This document shows positions 52,082 through 58,716 of a DNA stretch of 64,000 nucleotides, piece by piece. Below the pieces are notes generated by a model, which saw only the letters and a program-made list of their open reading frames with translations, made no database searches and was not told where the DNA came from. Both the position numbers and the translations under genes were made by a program. How positions within the stretch are numbered: the stretch's first letter is position 1; every line of letters starts with the position of its first letter. Origin of the DNA: Sva-07 sp963774765 (GTDB lineage: Bacteria > Actinomycetota > Acidimicrobiia > Acidimicrobiales > Ilumatobacteraceae); NCBI GenBank assembly GCA_963774765.1, contig CAVZGP010000009.1:558001-622000 (forward strand), given 5' to 3'.

Positions 52082-52831
52082 TCAGCCGGCTGCGGAGACG
52101 CCGGCGCCACCGTCGATGACGTAGGTCTCTCCGGTGATCCAGCTGGCGAGGTCGCTGGCGAGGAACGTCGCCAGGTTGGCGATGTCCTGCGGATCGCCGA
52201 GGCGCTTCAGCGGCATGCGGGCGGCGAGCTGCTCACCGAAGTTGTCGACGAGAACCGCGGCGAAGTCGGTGACGACGAGGCCGGGCGCGATGCCGACAAC
52301 CCGGGTGGGTCCGAGTTCGGAGGCCAGCTGACGGGTCATGTGGATCAGCGCCGCCTTGGTGAGGTTGTAGATCCCGAGGCCGCCACCGTCGGTGCGCAGA
52401 CCGCCGACCGAGGCGATGTTGATGATCGTGCCTGGCTTCTCGTTGAACGCCTGCTCCCACGCCGCCTTGCACCACAGCATCGGAGCTTCGAGGTTGACCT
52501 GGAACGTCTTGTCGTAGCGGCCCTTGTCGACGTCGAGCGTGCGGCCGTAGTACGGGTTGGTCGCGGCGTTGTTGACGAGGATGTCGAGCCCGCCGAATCG
52601 TTCGATCGTTGCGCTGACCGCGCGCTGTCCCGCGTCAGCGTCGCCGGCATTGGCGGCGAAGATCTCGACGTCGCCGGTCATCTCGGCGCGAGCCGCCTCG
52701 AGCTGATCCTGCTTGCGGCTGTTGATCATCACCTTCGCTCCCGAGGCCGCCAAGGACGCGGCGATTGCCCTGCCGATCCCCTTCGAGGCGCCGGTGACCA
52801 GCGCGACCTTGCCGTCCAGTGAGATGTCCAT
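52082..52831 (-). CDS. Short-chain dehydrogenase/reductase
   Basis: A 249-residue SDR: NAD(P) motif VALVTGASKGIGRAIA, NNAATN, catalytic Ser in NIASVGGLRT and the Y-x-x-x-K IYNLTKAAL, then GLVVTDFA and the usual C-terminal ITGETYVIDGGAG. The acidic or basic residue after strand 2 (NSRKQD) suggests NADP. The substrate is unknown; similar proteins act in fatty acid or steroid metabolism. Confidence 0.9.
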   Translation of the reverse strand: MDISLDGKVALVTGASKGIGRAIAASLAASGAKVMINSRKQDQLEAARAEMTGDVEIFAANAGDADAGQRAVSATIERFGGLDILVNNAATNPYYGRTLDVDKGRYDKTFQVNLEAPMLWCKAAWEQAFNEKPGTIINIASVGGLRTDGGGLGIYNLTKAALIHMTRQLASELGPTRVVGIAPGLVVTDFAAVLVDNFGEQLAARMPLKRLGDPQDIANLATFLASDLASWITGETYVIDGGAGVSAAG

Positions 52832-52898
52832 GGCTGCCGAAGCTATGTCGATCCGACCAGGCCCGACGAACCGGTGCCCAGCCGCGCAGTCCGCGGCG

Positions 52899-53420
52899 TC
52901 AAGCGCGGTCGAGGTAACGCCGATGAAGGTCGGCCGGCCACTTGCGATCCGGCGAGATCCCGTCGGCGTCGATCAGTTCGATCCTGATGCGCTCGTGGTC
53001 GTAGCAATTCAGTTCGAAGTTGTGGCCGAACGGGTCGGCAAGATCGAACGCCCAGCACAGGTCGAAGTCGCACAGGTCGTCGGGTTGCAGCGGTACACCG
53101 TCGGCCGTACAGATCTGGCCCGGCAGCGACCTGGCGAAGGCGATGAAGCTCTCGGCGTCGAGGCTGAAGGCAACGTGCTGCGGCACGATCGGCTGCCCCT
53201 CTCTCGCCTGGAACAGCGCCAGCGACGTCGCGCCACCATCAGCGGAGATCTGCAGTGGCCCACCATCGACACCCTCGGCCCAGAACGCGTACTCCTCGAC
53301 CGGCTCCAACCCGAGGTTCTCCGAGTACCACGCCGCGGCCGCCGCCCGGTCCGCCACGACGAGGTGCACGTGATCGAGACGGCCGAGGCGGAAGTTCTGA
53401 GGTGTCCCCACGCACGCCAC
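52899..53420 (-). CDS. VOC-family (glyoxalase/dioxygenase-like) protein
   Basis: A 173-residue protein with a vicinal oxygen chelate fold. It begins RLDHVHLVVADRAAAAAWYSENLGLE, has DGGATSLALFQA and VPQHVAFSLDAESFIAFARSL, and ends DLADPFGHNFELNCYD. Metal ligands fit the two His and the Glu of DPFGHNFEL. Function cannot be set: glyoxalase-like, fosfomycin-type resistance and ring-cleavage dioxygenase are all possible. Confidence 0.82.
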   Translation of the reverse strand: MACVGTPQNFRLGRLDHVHLVVADRAAAAAWYSENLGLEPVEEYAFWAEGVDGGPLQISADGGATSLALFQAREGQPIVPQHVAFSLDAESFIAFARSLPGQICTADGVPLQPDDLCDFDLCWAFDLADPFGHNFELNCYDHERIRIELIDADGISPDRKWPADLHRRYLDRA

Positions 53421-53447
53421 GGTAGCCGTGAGTCGACGACGCTGACG

Positions 53448-54506
53448 TCAGGGGTGGCGTTCGATCTGATCGATGGTGACGAGGTGGCCGGCGACGGTGA
53501 TCATCACCGAAGCTGCGATCGCGATCGACTGAAACGCGAACACGAGGGCGAAGTACACGGCGAAGCCGAGGAACTGGCCGAACCCGGTGACCGAGTTGAC
53601 CGCTCCGCTTGCGACACCAGCGATCAGGCCGGTGATGAGGAGCCGCCCGGTCACGTACCAGAACCGCTCACGGGTGAGCCGCCAGCTGCGGGTCACTCCG
53701 ATGCCGTGACCGCCGACCGCGGCGACCACCGACGCCAGCGTCAACCGCACCCAGAGCCACGCCGTGGCGACCATCACGAGGAACGCGACGAACAACACGG
53801 TGAGCACGATCGCTGCGCCCCCGCCGCCACCGACGGCGACGAACACGACCGGCAGCGACGCGACCATCCAGACGACCACGAACGCCAGGAACACGACAAT
53901 GCCCGATCCGATCACGGCCGGCACCCGGCGAAACGCGATCCCAACCAGATCACCGAGATGCTCGACTGGCCGATCGCCGCTGGACGGTTCGGCCAGATGC
54001 GGCTCGACCGCCCTCGCGACGAGAGCGACCGACCACGCCCACGCAACGGCGATCGCCCCGACGAGCACGATGATCCAGGGCACCGCCGACCAGAAGGTGT
54101 CCTGGATCAACTCCCAGGCACGTTCGGCCTCGGCGTTCGTCAACTCCGCGGTCATCGAGGATCCGGTTGGGCCGAACGTCGTCTGATCGATCTCGAGCAA
54201 CCGACGCAGCTCGCGTCCGTCGTCGCTACCGAACGCCGACATGACCAACACCCAGCCGGCGGCACCGACGAGCAGCCACACGGCCACCAACAGCAGACCG
54301 ACCCTCCGCATCGCAACCTTGACAGCGGCGACCCCGTGTTCGAACCAGGCCGAGAACGACAGCGGGTCGCGGGCCGGCGGCACCCACATCGGAGCTCGGT
54401 GTTCGGTCCAGTGAGTGCCGTCCCAGTACCGCCACGTCCACGGTTGCTCAGGGTCGTCGTACCATCCGGACGGCGGCATCGGGGGTGGGCCGGTCGGCCA
54501 GGTCAC
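53448..54506 (-). CDS. DUF2510-domain multi-pass membrane protein
   Basis: A 352-residue protein. The N-terminus GWYDDPEQPWTWRYWDGTHWTEH is a DUF2510 module, common in actinobacterial membrane proteins. Six or so hydrophobic segments follow (VGLLLVAVWLLVGAAGWVLV, IIVLVGAIAVAWAWSVALVA, VVFLAFVVVWMVASLPVVFV and others), with a glycine-rich loop. No enzymatic motif is seen. It is preceded by a single GCGATGAGC palindrome and, upstream, by ybeY. Confidence 0.75.
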   Translation of the reverse strand: MTWPTGPPPMPPSGWYDDPEQPWTWRYWDGTHWTEHRAPMWVPPARDPLSFSAWFEHGVAAVKVAMRRVGLLLVAVWLLVGAAGWVLVMSAFGSDDGRELRRLLEIDQTTFGPTGSSMTAELTNAEAERAWELIQDTFWSAVPWIIVLVGAIAVAWAWSVALVARAVEPHLAEPSSGDRPVEHLGDLVGIAFRRVPAVIGSGIVVFLAFVVVWMVASLPVVFVAVGGGGGAAIVLTVLFVAFLVMVATAWLWVRLTLASVVAAVGGHGIGVTRSWRLTRERFWYVTGRLLITGLIAGVASGAVNSVTGFGQFLGFAVYFALVFAFQSIAIAASVMITVAGHLVTIDQIERHP

Positions 54507-54520
54507 CGCAGCAAGCTACC

Positions 54521-54562
54521 GCGATGAGCGAAAGGCGCCTAGACGGTCGGTTCGCTCATCGC
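54521..54562. repeat. Single 42-bp GCGATGAGC palindrome
   Basis: Arms GCGATGAGCGAAAGGCG and the mirrored ...GGTCGGTTCGCTCATCGC enclose a divergent core (CCTAGACGG). This is the only copy of its family in the window that is not doubled, and the only one between tandem (minus-strand) genes: downstream of ybeY and just upstream of the DUF2510 gene start. Confidence 0.8.
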
Positions 54563-54590
54563 ACGGGGAGGGGGATGCGTCGCACCCGTG

Positions 54591-55088
54591 TCAGTCGTGC
54601 GACTGGCGAAAGCCCGCTGGCGCGGCACCGTGCCAGTGAAATCGTTCGAGGAGATCGAGCTCGAGCGAGCGCATCACCGCGGTTTCCTCGAGTTCCGCGT
54701 GATCGTGGCCGAGCACGTGCAGGATTCCGTGCACGACGAGCAGCGCCAACTCGTCGTCGAGCGTTCCGGCGTGATCGGCGAACTGCTCCGCGGCAACTGC
54801 GGGGCTGATCACGACATCGCCGAGCAGTGTCGGAACTCCGGGCACCGGCTCGTCGTCCATCGGGAACGACAGCACGTCGGTCGGGCCCGTCTTGCCCATG
54901 TGTTCGACGTTGAGTTCGGCGATGTCGTCACGATCGACGAATGTCAGGGTCAGTTCGCCCTCCGCGGCGCAGTCGGTGAGCACCTCGAGGGCCAACCGTC
55001 GCCATCGTTCGACGTCGACGACCGACTCTGGCGAGTCGTCGGCGATTCGTTCGTCGGAAGCGACAACAGTCGGCATCGTATCGCTCAT
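54591..55088 (-). CDS. ybeY: Endoribonuclease YbeY
   Basis: A 165-residue zinc-dependent rRNA maturation factor. The hallmark is HGILHVLGHDHAE (H-G-x-L-H-L-x-G-x-D-H), preceded by LTLTFVDRDDIAELNVEHMGKTGPTDVLSFPMD and LGDVVISP. It acts in 16S rRNA 3' processing and ribosome quality control. It lies 20 bases after phoH, the standard arrangement. The hemolysin-like (corC) and era genes that usually follow are not adjacent here. Confidence 0.95.
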   Translation of the reverse strand: MSDTMPTVVASDERIADDSPESVVDVERWRRLALEVLTDCAAEGELTLTFVDRDDIAELNVEHMGKTGPTDVLSFPMDDEPVPGVPTLLGDVVISPAVAAEQFADHAGTLDDELALLVVHGILHVLGHDHAELEETAVMRSLELDLLERFHWHGAAPAGFRQSHD

Positions 55089-55108
55089 GAGTGACGCTCG
55101 TCAGGTTC

Positions 55109-56083
55109 TCACCCGTCAGCGGGACGGGTGTCCTGCTGCTCGTACGCAGCGACGATGTCGGCGACGATCCGGTGGCGCACCACATCGGAACCCGAAAGCC
55201 TCACGAAAGCCAGTCCGTCGATCCCGGCGAGGGTCTTCTCCAGCCCGGCGAGCCCACTCTTGCCGGTTGGCACGTCGACCTGGGTGGTGTCGCCGGTGAC
55301 GACGACACGCGAGCCGAAGCCGATGCGGGTGAGGAACATCTTCAACTGTTCGGGCGTGGCGTTCTGGGCCTCGTCGAGGATGATGAAGCTGTTGTTCAAG
55401 GTCCGTCCTCGCATGAACGCGAGCGGCGCAACCTCGACCACCTGGCGTTCCAGCAGACGCTGGACGGCGTCGGGATCCAGCATGTCGTAGAGGGCGTCGT
55501 AGAGGGGACGCAGGTACGGATCGATCTTCGCCATGAGATCGCCCGGCAGGAACCCGAGTCGTTCACCGGCCTCGACGGCAGGGCGGGTGAGGATGATCCG
55601 TTGGACCTCCTTGGCCTGCAGTGCCCTCACCGCCATGGCCACGGCGAGCCACGACTTGCCCGTGCCGGCCGGACCGAGACCGAACGTGATCACATTCTCG
55701 GCGATGGTGTCGATGTAGCGCTTCTGGCCCGCGGTCTTCGGCTTGACCTGACGTCCCTTGGCCCCGCGCAGCACCTGGTGACCGAGGATCTCGCTCGGAC
55801 GTTCGCTCGCGCCGACCATCGTCATCACCCGATCGAGCGTGACGTCATCGAGCGGCTGGCCCGCCTGGAGCAACGTCGACAGCTCCTCGAACAGGTTTGA
55901 CACGACGATGACGTCGGCGGGCTCCTCTCCGGAGATCCGTACCTCGTTGCCGCGAACGCTGATCCGGGCCGAAGGAAACCGCTGCTCGATCTGGCGGAGG
56001 TGCTGATCACGCGGGCCGACAAGTGCAGTCATCACATGGGTGCCGGGAACGACGACGGTCGTTGAGGGGGTGCTCGTTGCCAT
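55109..56083 (-). CDS. phoH: PhoH-family ATPase
   Basis: A 324-residue PhoH-like protein from ATG 56083. The P-loop is TFGLGPAGTGKSWLAVA, followed by ILTRPAVEAGERLGFLPGDL, the Walker B FIILDEAQNATPEQLKMFLTRIGF and VVTGDTTQVDVP. Its N-terminal segment (VSNLFEELSTLLQAGQPL) is a KH-like region common to PhoH. It is predicted to act as an RNA-linked ATPase. It is the first gene of the phoH-ybeY pair. Confidence 0.94.
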   Translation of the reverse strand: MATSTPSTTVVVPGTHVMTALVGPRDQHLRQIEQRFPSARISVRGNEVRISGEEPADVIVVSNLFEELSTLLQAGQPLDDVTLDRVMTMVGASERPSEILGHQVLRGAKGRQVKPKTAGQKRYIDTIAENVITFGLGPAGTGKSWLAVAMAVRALQAKEVQRIILTRPAVEAGERLGFLPGDLMAKIDPYLRPLYDALYDMLDPDAVQRLLERQVVEVAPLAFMRGRTLNNSFIILDEAQNATPEQLKMFLTRIGFGSRVVVTGDTTQVDVPTGKSGLAGLEKTLAGIDGLAFVRLSGSDVVRHRIVADIVAAYEQQDTRPADG

Positions 56084-56197
56084 ACGGTGCGTGGGTCCTG
56101 GCCGCGAGACTACCGCTCGCGACGTGTCGCATGGCACGAGTGTCGGATCGTGGTGCCCGGACGCCGCGGAACATGCGAACTACCGTCGTGTCATTCC

Positions 56198-57535
56198 ATG
56201 ACGCTCCCCCGACACTTCCCGTTCCGAGCGACGACGATCCCCATGATCGTGTTCGTGTTGCTCGGCGCGCTGGCGGCGACCCTCGGTCCGGCTGCTGTCG
56301 GCCGGGCGCAGGTGATCGACCTGCGCCCGCTCGCCGACGATGCGGGGATTTCCTTCGGTGCCGCCGTCGACGTCGACGCGCTCGGCGACGACGCCTACCG
56401 CCAACTGCTCGTCGACCACGTCAACCTCGTCTCCACTCGAGGAGACCTCGCGATGGCGGTCGTGCAACCCCAGCCTGGTGTGTTCGATTTCAGTCGGGCC
56501 GACGCAGTCGTCGACTTCGCCGTCGAGAACGAGATGGTCGCACGGGGCCACGAATTGATCGACGGCGCGGTGCCAGGCTGGGTGAGCGCGGGGAGTTGGA
56601 CCGCCGAAGGTCTCGGCGAGGTCCTTCGCGAACAGGTTGCGGCAGTCGTTGGGCACTACCGCGATCGCAACCCGGGCGTCGTGATCCAATGGGACGTGGT
56701 CGGCGACGCGTTCCTGGCCGATGGTTCACCGCGTCCCACGATCTGGCAACAGGTGATCGGTGACGACTACCTTCGCATCGCCTTCGAGGCAGCCCACGAG
56801 GCCGACCCGAGTGCTCTGTTGTTCTACGACGACTTCTACGACGACGTAGCGGTGACCCAGGACGCCCTTGCCTCGGGTGTCCCGATCGTCGCGGGAGCGA
56901 ACGCCGAGCGCACGACATGCGAGGCCGTCGCGAAGTGCGTCGGGGTTCGCGACCGGATCGCAGCCCTCGTCGCCGATGGCACGCCGATCGACGGGGTCGG
57001 CTTCCAATCGCACCTGCTCTCTCCAGATCCAGCTGATTCCGGCCCGTTCACCAGCTGGGTCGGCGAACTCGGGCTGAGCTGGGCGGTCACCGAGTTCGAC
57101 GTGCCCCTACCGGTCACCGAGGTCACCAACGCTCAGAGCCTCGAATTCCAAGCCGGGGTCTACGCGGACGCTCTCGCGGCGTGCGTCGACGCATCGAACT
57201 GCGACACCTTCGTCACATGGGGGATCACCGACCGTTTCTCACCGATTCCAGCGGAGACCGGCGGGGCATTCGACGGGGCGCTCTGGTTCGACGCGAACGA
57301 CGCGCCGAAGCCCGCATTCGACGCGATGGCCCAGGTGCTGGCACAGCGCGGGCCGCCCGCCACGACCCCGCCAACCGAGGCAGTGGCGGCGCCGACGACC
57401 GAGTCGACGGTGACACCCGAAACGACCGAGAACACCGACGACGGAAACGACACGATCGTGGCCGTGCTGGTGGGCCTCGCCGCGCTCGGCGCGATCGCCG
57501 GAGCGATCGCGATCGCCCGCCGACGACGGAACTGA
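56198..57535 (+). CDS. GH10-like membrane-anchored glycoside hydrolase homologue with altered catalytic site
   Basis: A 445-residue protein. Signal/anchor at residues 15-35 (PMIVFVLLGALAATLG); a GH10 barrel follows, with GISFGAAVDVDAL, ARGHELI, VVGHYRDRNPG, WDVVGDAF, LLFYDDFYDD, GVGFQSHL, VTEFDVPL, WGITDRFSP and DANDAPKPAFDAM. In active xylanases the acid/base is in WDVVNEA; here it is WDVVGDA (Gly169, Asp170). The nucleophile Glu of VTEFD is kept. A Thr/Pro stalk, a C-terminal membrane helix and an RRRRN tail end the protein. Activity on xylan is doubtful. Confidence 0.8.
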   Translation: MTLPRHFPFRATTIPMIVFVLLGALAATLGPAAVGRAQVIDLRPLADDAGISFGAAVDVDALGDDAYRQLLVDHVNLVSTRGDLAMAVVQPQPGVFDFSRADAVVDFAVENEMVARGHELIDGAVPGWVSAGSWTAEGLGEVLREQVAAVVGHYRDRNPGVVIQWDVVGDAFLADGSPRPTIWQQVIGDDYLRIAFEAAHEADPSALLFYDDFYDDVAVTQDALASGVPIVAGANAERTTCEAVAKCVGVRDRIAALVADGTPIDGVGFQSHLLSPDPADSGPFTSWVGELGLSWAVTEFDVPLPVTEVTNAQSLEFQAGVYADALAACVDASNCDTFVTWGITDRFSPIPAETGGAFDGALWFDANDAPKPAFDAMAQVLAQRGPPATTPPTEAVAAPTTESTVTPETTENTDDGNDTIVAVLVGLAALGAIAGAIAIARRRRN

Positions 57536-57543
57536 ATCTCCAC

Positions 57544-57578
57544 CGATTTCACCAGGGGTCTGACCCCTGGTGAAATCG
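57544..57578. terminator. Palindrome, GGGGTC family, after GH10 gene
   Basis: Exact arms CGATTTCACCAGGGGTC and GACCCCTGGTGAAATCG around one T. It sits between the GH10-like gene (plus) and the 3' end of the minus-strand tRNA-Cys, where it could end transcription from both sides. Confidence 0.8.
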
Positions 57579-57585
57579 GAAAGGG

Positions 57586-57657
57586 AGGCGACGATGAGAA
57601 TCGAACTCATGTACACGGCTTTGCAGGCCGTTGCCTAAACCACTCGGCCACGTCGCC
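57586..57657 (-). tRNA. tRNA-Cys (anticodon GCA)
   Basis: Read on the minus strand, acceptor arms GGCGACG (57657-57651) and CGTCGCC (57593-57587) pair, with U as the discriminator base at 57586. The anticodon stem ACGGC/GCCGT encloses CTGCAAA, giving anticodon GCA (57624-57622). The T arm TGAGT-TCGATTC-TCA has the usual TTC-type loop. CCA is not encoded in full. Cys is assigned from the anticodon and the U73 discriminator. Confidence 0.95.
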
Positions 57658-57690
57658 AGTTGAGGGACCGAGGATAGCGGTCCCGCGCGC

Positions 57691-58698
57691 TCACGGTGCA
57701 GTGCGTCGGGGATCGGCGCCGTACCAGGCGGCCAGGCGACCCAGTCCCTCGTCGAGGGACACCGCCGGAGTCCAACCCAGGTCGTCGCGGGCAGGTCGAG
57801 GATCGAACCAGTGGGCGGTGCCGAGCTGCTCGGCGAGGAACTGGGTGAGGGGTGGTTCGTCGACGCGACGCAGCAGCGGCCAGGCGCGTTCGACGATGGC
57901 CCCGACCGAACGCCCGACGCGCAGCGACACCGACCTCGGCTCGAACGGCACACCAGCTGCGCCACAGATCCCCTCGACCAGCTCGCGGATCATTCGCGGC
58001 TCGCCGTTCGACACCACGTAGGCCCTCCCGGAACATGGAGCACCAGGCCTCACCGCGTCGAGGGCGGCGACGAGCGCATCGACCGCGTTGTCGATGTATG
58101 TGGTGTCGACCAGCGCACGTCCCCCGCCAACCAGTGCCAGCCGGCCAGCCGCAGCGCGCTCGACGATCCGCCCGACCAGCTGCGTGTCACCCGGTCCCCA
58201 CACCAGATGGGGCCGGATTGCCACCACACCGAGTTCATCACTTGTCGCTGCGAGTGCCTCGAGTTCGGCCATCGCCTTCGACTCGGGGTACCAGGCGTGC
58301 CGACGCCCGAGAACCGGAGGCTCGGCGGCACCACCGACGATCGGTTCCCCACCGTGCGCCACCGACGGCGACGACACGTGCACGATCCGGCCGATGCCCC
58401 GACGTTGCGCAGCGGCGACCACATTGCGGGTGCCGTCGACATTGATCGACCGGTAGTCCTCCCACTCGCCGACCACGCCAACCTTGGCGGCCAGATGCAC
58501 GATGGCATCGCAGCCGCCTGCGGCCGCGACGAGCACGTCGACGTCGCGGATGTCGCCGAGTTCCTGCTGAACGGGTAGTGCGGCGAGGGCATCGGAGCGA
58601 CTGCGTTGGTGCACCACGACGTCATCGCCACGAGCGGTCAGTGCAGTCGCCACTCCGATGCCGATCAGGCTCGATCCGCCCGTGACCAGCACTCTCAT
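57691..58698 (-). CDS. oleD: OleD-like NAD(P)-dependent 2-alkyl-3-oxoalkanoate reductase
   Basis: A 335-residue extended SDR/epimerase-fold protein. The NAD(P) loop is VLVTGGSSLIGIGVA, the Asp/Arg region is DVVVHQRSRSD, and the catalytic triad uses VSSPSV with YPESKAMAE (Y-x-x-x-K). In the Ole pathway, OleD reduces the OleA product to the 2-alkyl-3-hydroxy acid, which OleC closes to a beta-lactone. The gene starts 18 bases after the OleBC stop on the same strand. Confidence 0.8.
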   Translation of the reverse strand: MRVLVTGGSSLIGIGVATALTARGDDVVVHQRSRSDALAALPVQQELGDIRDVDVLVAAAGGCDAIVHLAAKVGVVGEWEDYRSINVDGTRNVVAAAQRRGIGRIVHVSSPSVAHGGEPIVGGAAEPPVLGRRHAWYPESKAMAELEALAATSDELGVVAIRPHLVWGPGDTQLVGRIVERAAAGRLALVGGGRALVDTTYIDNAVDALVAALDAVRPGAPCSGRAYVVSNGEPRMIRELVEGICGAAGVPFEPRSVSLRVGRSVGAIVERAWPLLRRVDEPPLTQFLAEQLGTAHWFDPRPARDDLGWTPAVSLDEGLGRLAAWYGADPRRTAP

Positions 58699-58716
58699 GC
58701 GACCAGCTCCATGGCG

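Noticed and set aside
57586..57657. tRNA-Cys as an integration site for an island carrying the ole operon
   Set aside because: No integrase gene and no direct repeat of the tRNA 3' end was seen. The ole operon lies on the 5' side of the tRNA, which is not the usual side for insertion.
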